DNA from: Cryptomeria japonica
Taxonomy: Eukaryota; Streptophyta; Pinopsida; Cupressales; Cupressaceae
NCBI RefSeq assembly: GCF_030272615.1
Contig: NW_026728911.1
Location: 280,001-302,500, forward strand
Reading direction: 5' to 3'
Length of the DNA stretch: 22,500 nt
The number at the start of each line of letters is the position of its first letter. The stretch's first letter is position 1. The translations under genes were made by a program, and so were the position numbers. Below are positions 1 through 8,402 of the stretch, piece by piece. The notes under the pieces are model-generated. The model saw only the letters and a program-made list of their open reading frames with translations, made no database searches and was not told the DNA's origin.

Positions 1-3000
1 TCGGAATGGTCCAAGCATCGGACGCGCTTGGGGCGACTGCCAGTGCCAACCCCTTATCCCGCGATGCGTCCGATACACAGATGGTTCCAAGGCGGCCGAG
101 GAGCCTCACCGCATAGCAATCGGGGGTGCGAGGCGAGGGATGGGGCGGGAAGGCCCCAACGGCTAGACGGAAGAGGCTTCAGGGCCGCCTAGGAATGGTC
201 CAAGCATCGGACACGCTTGGGGCGACTACCAGTGACAGCCCCCTATCCCGCGATGCGTCCGATACGAAGATGGTTCCAAGGCGGCCGAGGAGCCTCACCG
301 CATAGCAATCGGGGTGCGAGGTGGGGGATGCGGCGAGATGGCCCCAACGGCTAGACGGAAGAGGCCACAGGGCCGCGTCGGAATAGTCCAAGCATCGGAC
401 GCGCTTGGGGCGACTACCAGTGACAACCCCTTATCCCGCGATGCGTCCGATACGAAGATAGTTCCAAGGCGGCCGAGGAGCCTCACCGCATAGCAATCGG
501 GGTGCGAGGTGGGGGATGCGGCGAGATGGCCCCAACGGCTAGACGGAAGAGGCTGCAGGGCCGCCTCGGAATAGTCCAAGCATCGGACGCGCTTGGGGCC
601 ACTACCAGTGACAACCCCTTATCCCGCAATGCGTCCGATACGAAGATAGTTCCAAGGCGGCCGAAGAGCCTCACCGCATAGCAATCGGGGTGCGAGGTGG
701 GGGATGCGGCGAGATGGCCCCAACGGCTAGACGGAAGAGGCCACAGGGCCGCCTCGGAATAGTCCAAGCATCGGACGCGCTTGGGGCGACTACCAGTGAC
801 AACCCCTTATCCCGCGATGCGTCCGATACGAAGATAGTTCCCAGGCGGCCGAGGAGCCTCACCGCATAGCAATCGGGGTGCGAGGCGAGGGATGCGGCGA
901 GATGGCCCCAAAGGCTAGACGGAAGAGGCTGCAGGGCTGCCTCGGAATAGTCCAAGCATCGGACGCGCTTGGGGCGACTACCACTGCCAACCCCTTATCC
1001 CGCGATGCGTTCGATACACAGATAGTTCCGAGGCGGCCGAGGAGGTGGGGGATGCAGCGAGATGGCCCCAACGGCTAGACGGAAGAGGCTGCAGGGCCGC
1101 CTCGGAATAGTCCAAGCATCGGACGCGCTTGGGGCGACTACCAGTGACAACCCCTTATCCCGCGATGCGTCCGATACACAGATAGTTCCGAGGCGGCCAA
1201 GGAGCCTCACCGCATAGCAATCGTGGTGCGAGGTGGGGGATGCGGCGAGATGGCCCCAACGGCTAGACGGAAGAGGCTGCAGGGCCGCCTCGGAATGGTC
1301 CAAGCATCGGATGCGCTTGGGGCGACTACCACTGCCAACCCCTTATCCCGCGATGCGTCCGATACACAGATAGTTCCAAGGCGGCCGAGGAGCCTCACAG
1401 CATAGCAATCAGGGTGCGAGGCGAGGGATGCGGCGAGAAAGCCCCAACGGCTAGAGGGAAGAGGCTTCAGGTCCGCCTCGGAATGGTCCAAGCATCGGAC
1501 GCGCTTGGGGCGACTACCAGTGACAACCCCTTATCCCGCGACGCGTCCGATACACAGATAGTTCCAAGGCGGCCGAGGAGCCTCACCGCATAGCAATCGG
1601 GGTGCGAGGCGAGGGATGCGGCGAGAAGGACCCAACGGCTACACGGAAGAGGCTTCGGGGCCGCCTCGGAATGGTCCAAGCATCGGACGCGCTTGGGGCG
1701 ACTACCAGTGACAACCCCTTATCCCGCGACGCGTCCGATACACAGATAGTTCCAAGGCGGCCGAGGAGCCTCACCGCATAGCAATCGGGGTGCGAGGCGA
1801 GGGATGCGGCGAGAAGGACCCAACGGCTACACGGAAGAGGCTTCGGGGCCGCCTCGGAATGGTCCAAGCATCGGACGCGCTTGGGGCGACTACCAGTGAC
1901 AACCCCTTATCCCGCGACGCGTCCGATACACAGATAGTTCCAAGGCGGCCGAGGAGCCTCACCGCATAGCAATCGGGGTGCGAGGCGAGGGATGCGGCGA
2001 GAAGGACCCAACGGCTAGACGGAAGAGGCTTCGGGTCCGCCTCGGAATGGTCCAAGCATCGGACGCGCTTGGGGCGACTACCAGTGACAACCCCTTATCC
2101 CGCGACGCGTCCGATACACAGATAGTTCCAAGGCGGCCGAGGAGCCTCACCGCATAGCAATCGGGGTGCGAGGCGAGGGATGCGGCGAGAAGGACCCAAC
2201 GGCTAGACGGAAGAGGCTTCGGGTCCGCCTCGGAATGGTCCAAGCATCGGACGCGCTTGGGGCGACTACCAGTGACAACCCCTTATCCCGCGACGCGTCC
2301 GATACACAGATAGTTCCAAGGCGGCCGAGGAGCCTCACCGCATAGCAATCGGGGTGCGAGGCGAGGGATGCGGCGAGAAGGACCCAACGGCTAGACGGAA
2401 GAGGCTTCGGGTCCGCCTCGGAATGGTCCAAGCATCGGACGCGCTTGGGGCGACTACCAGTGACAACCCCTTATCCCGCGACGCGTCCGATACACAGATA
2501 GTTCCGAGGCGGCCGAGGAGCCTCACCGCATAGCAATCGGGGTGCGAGGCGAAGGATGCGGCGAGAAGGACCCAACGGCTAGACGGAAGAGGCTTCGGGT
2601 CCGCCTCGGAATGGTCTAAGCATCGGACGCGCTTGGGGCGACTACCAGTGACAACCCCTTATCCCGCGACGCGTCCGATACATAGATAGTTCCAAGGCGG
2701 CCGAGGAGCCTCACCGCATAGCAATCGGGGTGCGAGGCGAGGGATGCGGCGAGAAGGACCCAACGGCTAGACGGAAGAGGCTTCAGGGCCGCCTCGGAAT
2801 GGTCCAAGCATCGAACGCGCTTGGGGCGACTACCAGTGACAACCCCTTATCCCGCGACGCGTCCGATACACAGATAGTTCCGAGGCGGCCGAGGAGCCTC
2901 ACCGCATAGCAATCGGGGTGCGAGGCGAGGGATGCGGCGAGAAGGACCCAACGGCTAGACGGAAGAGGCTTCAGGGCCGCCTCGGAATGGTCCAAGCATC

Positions 3001-3676
3001 GGACGCGCTTGGGGCGACTACCAGTGACAACCCCTTATCCCGCGACGCGTCCGATACACAGATAGTTCCGAGGCGGCCGAGGAGCCTCACCGCATAGCAA
3101 TCGGGGTGCGAGGCGAGGGATGCGGCGAGAAGGACCCAACGGCTAGACGGAAGAGGCTTCAGGGCCGCCTCGGAATGGTCCAAGCATCGGACGCGCTTGG
3201 GGCGACTACCAATGACAACCCCTTATCCCGCGACGCGTCCGATACACAGATAGTTCCGAGGCGGCCGAGGAGCCTCACCGCATAGCAATCGGGGTGCGAG
3301 GCGAGGGATGCGGCGAGAAGGACCCAACGGCTAGACGGAAGAGGCTTCAGGGCCGCCTCGGAATGGTCCAAGCATCGGACGCGCTTGGGGCGACTACCAG
3401 TGACAACCCCTTATCCCGCGACGCGTCCGATACACAGATAGTTCCGAGGCGGCCGAGGAGCCTCACCGCATAGCAATCGGGGTGCGAGGCGAGGGATGCG
3501 GCGAGAAGGACCCAACGGCTAGACGGAAGAGGCTTCAGGGCCGCCTCGGAATGGTCCAAGCATCGGACGCGCTTGGGGCGACTACCGTTGCCAACCCCTT
3601 ATCCCGCGATGCGTCTGATACACAGATAGTTCCGAGGCGGCCGAGGAGCCTCACCGCATAGCAATCGGGTTGCGAG
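1..3676. repeat. 188-bp tandem repeat array, about 20 units
   Basis: The landmark GCATCGGACGCGCTTGGGG recurs, with small variants, near 14, 204, 392, 580, 768, 956, 1116, 1304 and then every 188 bp to 3560. The array runs off the left edge and ends near 3676, where similarity to the unit stops. Units at about 1620-3540 are almost identical and carry GAGAAGGACCCAACGG. Units left of about 1430 carry GAGATGGCCCCAACGG and vary more. One unit (956-1115) has lost 28 bp. The open frames across it (70-102 codons, - strand) are not genes: 188 is not divisible by 3, so the frame shifts in each unit. If the promoters to the right are Pol I promoters, this array lies downstream of them and would be in the 5' external transcribed spacer. 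Confidence 0.95.
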
Positions 3677-3754
3677 GCAGATTATTGGGAAGGGAACCCC
3701 CTGGGATGCGGCTCAAGCAGTGCCCAAAGGGACTGGAATGCGGAATCACATCGA

Positions 3755-3916
3755 GAGACCCAAATGCTATACGAGGGCTCAAATCGAATTATCGATTTGG
3801 CCACGACATGGACGCATCGGAACGACTACCTTTGCCGAACCACTTGCAATTGCATCCATACCGAAACCAATAGACATTTCCGTTAGAGCCCTCGCATAGC
3901 ATTCGGGAATCTCGCA
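3755..3916. repeat. Diverged relative of the 188-bp repeat, copy a
   Basis: Shares landmarks with the 188-bp unit in the same order: a GACCCAAATGCTATACG start (compare ACCCAACGGCTAGACGG), then GGACGCATCGGAACGACTACC, CATCCATACCGA and a CGCATAGCATTCGGG end (compare CGCATAGCAATCGGG). It is heavily diverged and lies next to the promoter-proximal inverted repeat at 3917-4006. The preceding stretch 3677-3754 shows nothing I recognise. Confidence 0.75.
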
Positions 3917-4006
3917 TGCCCCTCTAAATCGACCAATGCTGGCGCTCAATGAAAATCCGAGCGCTACCACCGTTCGAGCGCCAGCATTGGTCGAGTTAGA
4001 GGGGCA
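3917..4006. other. Long inverted repeat beside promoter copy 1
   Basis: The arms at 3917-3947 and 3976-4006 are 31 nt each and complementary except for one mismatch. The inner 17 nt, GACCAATGCTGGCGCTC, are a perfect inverted repeat, with a 28-nt loop between. On the - strand the structure begins about 30 nt downstream of the predicted Pol I start at about 4038, so it would fold near the 5' end of the precursor transcript. Confidence 0.85.
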
Positions 4007-4030
4007 CGGGGGAGAATGCTCCAGTCAACA

Positions 4031-4062
4031 CCTCCCCTATATAAGTTATTTGTCCGATTCTC
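4031..4062 (-). promoter_or_regulatory. Predicted Pol I promoter, copy 1 (leftmost)
   Basis: On the - strand this reads GAGAATCGGACAAATAACTT followed directly by ATATAGGGGAGG. The TATATAGGGG core matches the plant Pol I start consensus TATATA(R)GGGGG, predicting initiation at the A near 4038, leftward. As the copy nearest the putative 18S side in this window it is the best candidate for the gene promoter; others may lie left of the window. Read on the + strand the same bases resemble a Pol II TATA box (CTATATAAG), which is the main alternative. Confidence 0.65.
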
Positions 4063-4128
4063 GCACAACCGTAGTCTGCCTCGTCGAATCAAACAACGGT
4101 CCCAGATTCCGACTTCCGTTCCGTAGAG

Positions 4129-4192
4129 ACCCAAAAGCTAGATGGAGGCTCGCAAGAAAGAGAGTCGGCGCATAGCAATCGGGTTTCTCGAA
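4129..4192. repeat. Internally deleted relative of the 188-bp repeat
   Basis: Contains the start landmark GACCCAAAAGCTAGATGG and the end landmark GCGCATAGCAATCGGG with the central landmarks missing. It looks like a 188-like unit that lost its core. Its presence helps explain why the first two promoter copies are 490 bp apart rather than about 440. Confidence 0.6.
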
Positions 4193-4238
4193 CGTTTAGG
4201 GACCGAGCTCACTTGCGGATAGGGCAAAATCCGCCAAG

Positions 4239-4400
4239 CAACCCAAAAGCTAGACGGGGGCTCGAATCGAATCGCCTAGGCGGCCACAACAACGACGTGT
4301 TGGATCGACTACCAGTGCCAAACCATTCAGCAAGACTAGTCTGTGTCGAGGCCGGATAGAGATTCTCAGAGAGCGCCCGCATAGCATTTAGGAGACCTGC
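4239..4400. repeat. Diverged relative of the 188-bp repeat, copy b
   Basis: Starts CAACCCAAAAGCTAGACGG, then GTGTTGGATCGACTACCAGTG (compare GCGACTACCAGTGACAACC in the array) and ends CGCATAGCATTTAGG. It sits between promoter copies 1 and 2, followed on the right by the second copy of the promoter-adjacent inverted repeat. Confidence 0.72.
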
Positions 4401-4403
4401 CGC

Positions 4404-4496
4404 GTCCCTCACACTCGACAAATGGTGGTGCACGTTTATAAATCCGAGCGATCCCAACCCTTTCAAGCACCAACATCGGTCGAGATAGAGGGGCAC
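4404..4496. other. Diverged inverted repeat beside promoter copy 2
   Basis: Counterpart of the structure at 3917-4006. The arms lie at about 4404-4432 and 4466-4496. Pairing is imperfect but kept near the loop (ATGGTGGTGC with GCACCAACAT, allowing G-U) and at the base (CCCTC with GAGGGG). Confidence 0.6.
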
Positions 4497-4520
4497 GGAG
4501 GGGGCTGCGTGAGACAACAC

Positions 4521-4552
4521 AGTCCCCTATATAAGTTATTTGTCCGATTCTC
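4521..4552 (-). promoter_or_regulatory. Predicted Pol I promoter, copy 2 (variant)
   Basis: Same element, but the - strand reads TATATAGGGGACT instead of TATATAGGGGAGG, so the bases after the G run differ from the other copies. The ATCGGACAAATAACT upstream part is conserved. Confidence 0.58.
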
Positions 4553-4681
4553 ACACATCCGAAGAATGGTCATCAAATCGGACAACAGCCCAAACTTCCG
4601 ACTTCCGTCCCAGAAAGCCCAAGAGCTATCTAAAACGTTCATGGCCGGAACTCGATCGCGGCTATACCAGTCCGCCAAGCA

Positions 4682-4842
4682 ACCCAAAAGCTAGACTGGA
4701 GCTCTAGTCGAATCACCTCTGTGGCCATTGCAAGGACGTGTTGGAGCGACTACCATTGCCGAACCATTCCGCAGGTCGAGTCCATACCAAGGCCGCATAG
4801 AGATTCACGATGAGCTCCTGCATAGCAATCAGGAGACTTGCC
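4682..4842. repeat. Diverged relative of the 188-bp repeat, copy c
   Basis: Starts ACCCAAAAGCTAGACTGG, continues with GTGTTGGAGCGACTACCATTG and CGAGTCCATACCAAGG, and ends TGCATAGCAATCAGG. It lies between promoter copies 2 and 3. Copies a, b and c are each 161-162 bp and resemble one another more than they resemble the homogenised array. Confidence 0.72.
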
Positions 4843-4938
4843 GTGTCCATCACAATCGATAAATCCTGGTGCAAGATTTTTGCATCCGAGCGCTCCAACC
4901 AGTCGAGCACCAGCATCAATCGACATAAACGGGCACGG
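4842..4938. other. Diverged inverted repeat beside promoter copy 3
   Basis: Counterpart of the structure at 3917-4006, with arms at about 4842-4872 and 4906-4938. The loop-proximal pairing is CTGGTGC with GCACCAG, and an AATCGAT/ATCGAT-type segment pairs further out. The arm sequence differs from the other copies but pairing is kept at the same place. Confidence 0.55.
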
Positions 4939-4961
4939 GGGGAGGATGCTCGAGAACACTA

Positions 4962-4993
4962 CCTCCCCTATATAAGTTATTTGTCCGATTCTC
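4962..4993 (-). promoter_or_regulatory. Predicted Pol I promoter, copy 3
   Basis: CTTATATAGGGGAGG on the - strand with the conserved upstream GAGAATCGGACAAATAA. Spaced 441 bp from copy 2. Confidence 0.6.
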
Positions 4994-5093
4994 AAGCAGC
5001 CGAAGTCTGGTCATCGAATCGGGTCAAAGACCACAACTTCCGACTTTACCCACAATGCAAGTCATCGAATCGAACATCGGCCCCCGAGTCGGA

Positions 5094-5440
5094 CTCCATG
5101 CGTATGTCAGGTCATCGGACCCAAATTCCGCCTTCCTGCGCATGGCGGGCCATCAATATCAACTCGGTCATCGGACCCAAACTCCGCCTTTTTGCGTATG
5201 GCACGCCTTCAAATCGGTCATCGGACCCAAATTCCGCCTTCCTGTGCATGGCGGGCCATCAACATCAACTCGGTCATCGGACCCAAATTCCGCCTTTCTG
5301 CGCATGGCACGCCATCAACTCGGTCATCGGACCCAAATTCCGCCTTCCTGCGCATGGCAGGTCATCGGACACAAATTCAGACCTCGCCAATATGCCTACG
5401 TATCGAATCGGTCATCGGACCCAACTTCCGACTTCATCCA
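5094..5440. repeat. Short direct repeats based on GGTCATCGGACCCAAATTCCG-type motif
   Basis: The phrase TCATCGGACCCAAA(T/C)TCCG recurs near 5113, 5168, 5218, 5272, 5321, 5358 (variant) and 5412, mostly followed by CCTT(C/T)CTGCGCATGGC(A/G)GGCCATCAA-type sequence. Spacing is about 50-55 bp. The long open frames here simply read through the repeats. The motif is also part of the 311-bp units to the right, so this stretch is probably a local expansion of it. Confidence 0.8.
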
Positions 5441-5506
5441 TACTGTAGGGTCTTTGAGGTTGGCGCGGTGCGCTCAACCCAGGGAGTCGACCCATCGAAG
5501 CATACA

Positions 5507-5538
5507 CCTCCCCTATATAAGCTATTTGTCCGATTCCC
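5507..5538 (-). promoter_or_regulatory. Predicted Pol I (spacer) promoter, copy 4
   Basis: GCTTATATAGGGGAGG on the - strand. First copy of the block with 311-bp spacing; carries AAATAGC rather than AAATAAC upstream. Confidence 0.6.
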
Positions 5539-5817
5539 ACACCTGTGTAGTTTGCACCTCTGACCAGGACATCGACCCCAACTTCCGAACTCGACTGCAA
5601 CGACGGCACCAGCGCCTTGGTGCGCACCTTGCGACGCACAGTCCCAACATTCGCCTTCCTGCACATGGCAGGTCATCGGACCCAAATTCCGACCTCGCGA
5701 GTATGCCTACATATCGAATCGGTCATCGGACCCAACTTCCGACTTCATCCATACCGTAGGGTCTTTGAGGTTGGCGCGGTGCGCTCAACCCGGGGAGTCG
5801 ACCCAACGAAGCATACA

Positions 5818-5849
5818 CCTCCCCTATATAAGCTATTTGTCCGATTCCC
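5818..5849 (-). promoter_or_regulatory. Predicted Pol I (spacer) promoter, copy 5
   Basis: Identical core to copy 4, exactly 311 bp further on. Confidence 0.6.
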
Positions 5850-6128
5850 ACACCTGTGTAGTTTGCACCTCCGATCAAGACATCGACCCCAACTTCCGAA
5901 CTCGCCTCCAACGACCGAACCAGCGCCTTGGTGCGCACCTTGCAACGCACAGTGCCAACATTCGCCTTCCTGCACGTGGCAGGTCATCGGACCCAAATTC
6001 CGACCTCGCGAGTATGCCTACATATCGAATCGGTCATCGGACCCAACTTCCGACTTCATCCATACCGTAGGGTCTTTGAGGTTGGCGCGGTGCGCTCAAC
6101 CCGGGGAGTCGACCCAACGAAGCATACA

Positions 6129-6160
6129 CCTCCCCTATATAAGCTATTTGTCCGATTCCC
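6129..6160 (-). promoter_or_regulatory. Predicted Pol I (spacer) promoter, copy 6
   Basis: Identical core to copies 4 and 5, again at 311-bp spacing. Confidence 0.6.
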
Positions 6161-6439
6161 ACACCTGTGTAGCTTGCACCTCCGATCAGGACATCGACCC
6201 CAACTTCCGAACTCGACTAAAAAGACCGCACCAGCGCCTTGGTGTGCACCTTGCAACGCACAGTGTCAACATTCGCCTTCCTGCACATGGCAGGTCATCG
6301 GACCCAAATTCCGACCTCATGAGCATACCTACTAATCGAATTGGTCATCGGACCCAACTTCCGACTTCATCCATACCGTAGGGTCTTTGAGGTTGGCGCG
6401 GTGCGCTCAACCTGGGGAGTCGACCCATCGAAGCATACA

Positions 6440-6471
6440 CCTCCCCTATATAAGCTATTTGTCCGATTCCG
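6440..6471 (-). promoter_or_regulatory. Predicted Pol I (spacer) promoter, copy 7
   Basis: Fourth copy at 311-bp spacing. The next copy is 841 bp away because the 38/52-bp array lies between them. Confidence 0.6.
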
Positions 6472-6555
6472 ACACCTGTGTAGTTTGCACCTCCGCTCAG
6501 GACATCGACCCCAACTTCCGAACTCGCCTGCAACGACCGAACCAGCGCCTTGGTG

Positions 6556-7160
6556 CGCACCAAAAGTGCGCACTTTTGGAGGGCACTTTTGTGCGCTCCA
6601 AAGGTGCGCACTTTTGGAGGGCACTTTTCTGCGCTCCAAAGGTGCGCACTTTTGGAGGGCACTTTTTGGAGGGCACTTTTCTGCGCTCCAAAGGTGCGCA
6701 CTTTTGGAGGGCACTTTTTGGAGGGCACTTTTCTGCGCTCCAAAGGTGCGCACTTTTGGAGGGCACTTTTTGGAGGGCACTTTTCTGCGCTCCAAAGGTG
6801 CGCACTTTTGGAGGGCACTTTTTGGAGGGCACTTTTCTGCGCTCCAAAGGTGCGCACTTTTGGAGGGCACTTTTTGGAGGGCACTTTTCTGCGCTCCAAA
6901 GGTGCGCACTTTTGGAGGGCACTTTTCTGCGCTCCAAAGGTGCGCACTTTTGGAGGGCACTTTTTGGAGGGCACTTTTCTGCGCTCCAAAGGTGCGCACT
7001 TTTGGAGGGCACTTTTCTGCGCTCCAAAGGTGCGCACTTTTGGAGGGCACTTTTCTGCGCTCCAAAGGTGCGCACTTTTGGAGGGCACTTTTGTGCACTC
7101 CAAAGGTGCGCACTTTTGGAGGGCACTTTTCCTGTGCTCCAAAGGTGCACACCTAGGTGA
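6556..7160. repeat. 38/52-bp minisatellite (GCACTTTTGGAGGGC family)
   Basis: Two unit types alternate. The 38-bp type runs from GGTGCGCACTTTTGGAGGGC to CTGCGCTCCAAA. The 52-bp type has a 14-bp internal duplication (ACTTTTTGGAGGGC). Each junction CTCCAAAGGTGCGCACTTTT, followed by GGAG, is a 24-bp near-palindrome with one mismatched pair. The array sits in a promoter unit immediately after the phrase CCTTGGTGCGCACC, so it probably grew from that phrase. It is open in several frames on both strands, which is a repeat artefact. Confidence 0.93.
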
Positions 7161-7280
7161 GCACCTTCGACCACACCTTGTAGCACACCAAACTCTGACT
7201 TTCGACTTCATCCGCAATGCAGGGTCTTTGAGGTTGGCGCAATGCGCACAACCAGGGGAGTCGACCCATCAAACCCAACA

Positions 7281-7312
7281 CCTCCCCTATATAAGCTATT
7301 TGTCTGATTCTC
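7281..7312 (-). promoter_or_regulatory. Predicted Pol I (spacer) promoter, copy 8
   Basis: Core GCTTATATAGGGGAGG; first copy of the 157-bp family. Carries ATCAGACAAATAGC upstream where copies 1-7 have ATCGGACAAATA. Confidence 0.58.
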
Positions 7313-7437
7313 ATACATGCGTAGCCTGCAGGAGCAATTAGGACATCGACCCCAACTTTCGGCTTCTAAACGAAAACAAGGTCTTTGAGGTTGGTGTAAT
7401 GCGAACAACTAGGGGAGTCAACCCATCAAACCCAACA

Positions 7438-7469
7438 CCTCCCCTATATAAGCTATTTGTCTGATTCTC
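7438..7469 (-). promoter_or_regulatory. Predicted Pol I (spacer) promoter, copy 9
   Basis: Same core, 157 bp after copy 8. Confidence 0.58.
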
Positions 7470-7594
7470 ATACATGTGTAGTCTACAGGAGCAATTAGGA
7501 CATCGACCCCAACTTTTGACTTCTTAACGAAAACAAGGTCTTTGAGGTTGACGTAATGCGCACAACCAGGGGAGTCGACCCATCAAACCCAACA

Positions 7595-7626
7595 CCTCCC
7601 CTATATAAGCTATTTGTCCGATTCTC
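7595..7626 (-). promoter_or_regulatory. Predicted Pol I (spacer) promoter, copy 10
   Basis: Same core, 157 bp after copy 9; retains the ATCGGACAAATA version of the upstream part. Confidence 0.58.
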
Positions 7627-7751
7627 ATACATGTGTAGCCTGCAGGAGCCATTAGGACATTGACCCCAACTTTTGACTTCTTAACGAAAACAAGGTCTTT
7701 GAGGTTGGCGTAATGCGCACAACCAAGGGAGTTGACCCATCAAACCCAACA

Positions 7752-7783
7752 CCTCCCCTATATAAGCTATTTGTCTGATTCTC
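7752..7783 (-). promoter_or_regulatory. Predicted Pol I (spacer) promoter, copy 11
   Basis: Same core, 157 bp after copy 10. Confidence 0.58.
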
Positions 7784-7971
7784 ATACATGTGTAGCCTGC
7801 AACAACGATTAGGACATCCACCCCAACTTCTGAATTCGTCTGCGTTGACCGCACCAAAGGTGCACGCCTTGGTGCTCACCAAAATCCGACTTCCGACTTC
7901 TTCTGCTATGCGGGGTCTTTGAGGTTGGCGCAGTGCGCACAACCAGGGGAGTCAACCCACCGAATGCAACA

Positions 7972-8003
7972 CCTCCCCTATATAAGCTATTTGTCTGATT
8001 CTC
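7972..8003 (-). promoter_or_regulatory. Predicted Pol I (spacer) promoter, copy 12
   Basis: Same core, 220 bp after copy 11. The extra 63 bp comes from an insertion containing GCACCAAAGGTGCACGCC-type sequence near 7845-7905. Confidence 0.58.
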
Positions 8004-8128
8004 ATACATGCGTAGACTGCAGCAATGATTAGGACATCCACCCCAACTTTTGACTTCTTAAACAAGACAGGGTCTTTGAAGTTGGTGCAGTGCACACAAC
8101 CAGGGGAGTCGACCCATCAAACGCAACA

Positions 8129-8161
8129 CCTCCCCTATATAAAGCTATTTGTCCGATTCTC
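8129..8161 (-). promoter_or_regulatory. Predicted Pol I (spacer) promoter, copy 13 (one-base insertion)
   Basis: Last copy, 157 bp after copy 12. It has one extra A on the + strand (CTATATAAAGCT), so the - strand reads GCTTTATATAGGGGAGG. The core itself is intact. Confidence 0.55.
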
Positions 8162-8221
8162 ATACGTGTAGTCTGCAGCAGCGATTAGGACATCGACCCC
8201 AACTTCCGAATTCGTTTGCAT

Positions 8222-8371
8222 TGACCGCACCAAAGGTGCACGCCTTGGTGTGCACCCTGGAGTGCACTTTGGTGCTCACCTCGGTGCACACTTTGGTGTG
8301 CACCTCGGTGTGCACCAAAGGTGCGCACCTTGGAGCGCACCAAAGGTGTACACTTTGGAGCGCACCACATA
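8222..8371. repeat. Cluster of GTGC-containing palindromic short repeats
   Basis: Interleaved short words such as CACCAAAGGTGCACGCC, CTTGGTGTGCACC, CTCGGTGTGCACC and CAAAGGTGCGCACCTTGG. Many are self-complementary around GTGCAC or GTGCGCAC. Confidence 0.8.
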
Positions 8372-8402
8372 GGGTCTTTGAGAGGTTGGCGCAGTGCGCA
8401 CA
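8372..8402. repeat. Truncated start of a 157-bp unit, no promoter
   Basis: GGGTCTTTGAGAGGTTGGCG followed by CAGTGCGCACACCA matches the first 30 bp of a 157-bp unit with a 2-bp insertion. It then switches directly into the G-rich minisatellite before reaching the promoter. It marks the right edge of the promoter array. Confidence 0.75.

Larger units (their letters stand above)
5341..6560. repeat. 311-bp tandem units, each with one promoter copy
   Basis: About four units, the last truncated where the 38/52-bp array starts. Each runs through GCACATGGCAGGTCATCGG, CCTACATATCGAATCGGTCA, GGGTCTTTGAGGTTGGCGCG, the predicted promoter, GACATCGACCCCAACTTCCG and ACCAGCGCCTTGGTGCGCACC. Between GGGTCTTTGA and the promoter there is a small conserved hairpin, GGTTGGCGC/GCGCTCAACC, that would lie downstream of each start on the - strand. 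Confidence 0.88.
7222..8215. repeat. 157-bp tandem units, each with one promoter copy
   Basis: Unit starts with (A/G)GGTCTTTGAGGTTGGCG at 7222, 7379, 7536, 7693, 7913 and 8070. The promoter lies 59 bp into each unit, followed by CATACATG(C/T)GTAG, TTAGGACATCGACCCCAACT and a short tail. One unit carries a 63-bp insertion. The unit is about half of the 311-bp type and lacks its GGTCATCGGACCC part. The 60 bp before 7222 join the minisatellite to the first unit and show no other element. Confidence 0.9.

Noticed and set aside
179-3559. Repeated 63-102 codon frames in the 188-bp array
   Set aside because: The unit length is not a multiple of three, so the frame shifts from unit to unit and each frame stops within about 1.5 units. 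They merely translate the repeat.
1-3676. CRISPR array
   Set aside because: Units are contiguous and homogeneous over the full 188 bp, with no alternation of short repeats and unique spacers. The 5S genes are eukaryotic.
6341-7341. Frames of 229-290 codons in the 38/52-bp array
   Set aside because: Open on both strands and in multiple frames at once, with pure repeat translations. No protein family resemblance.
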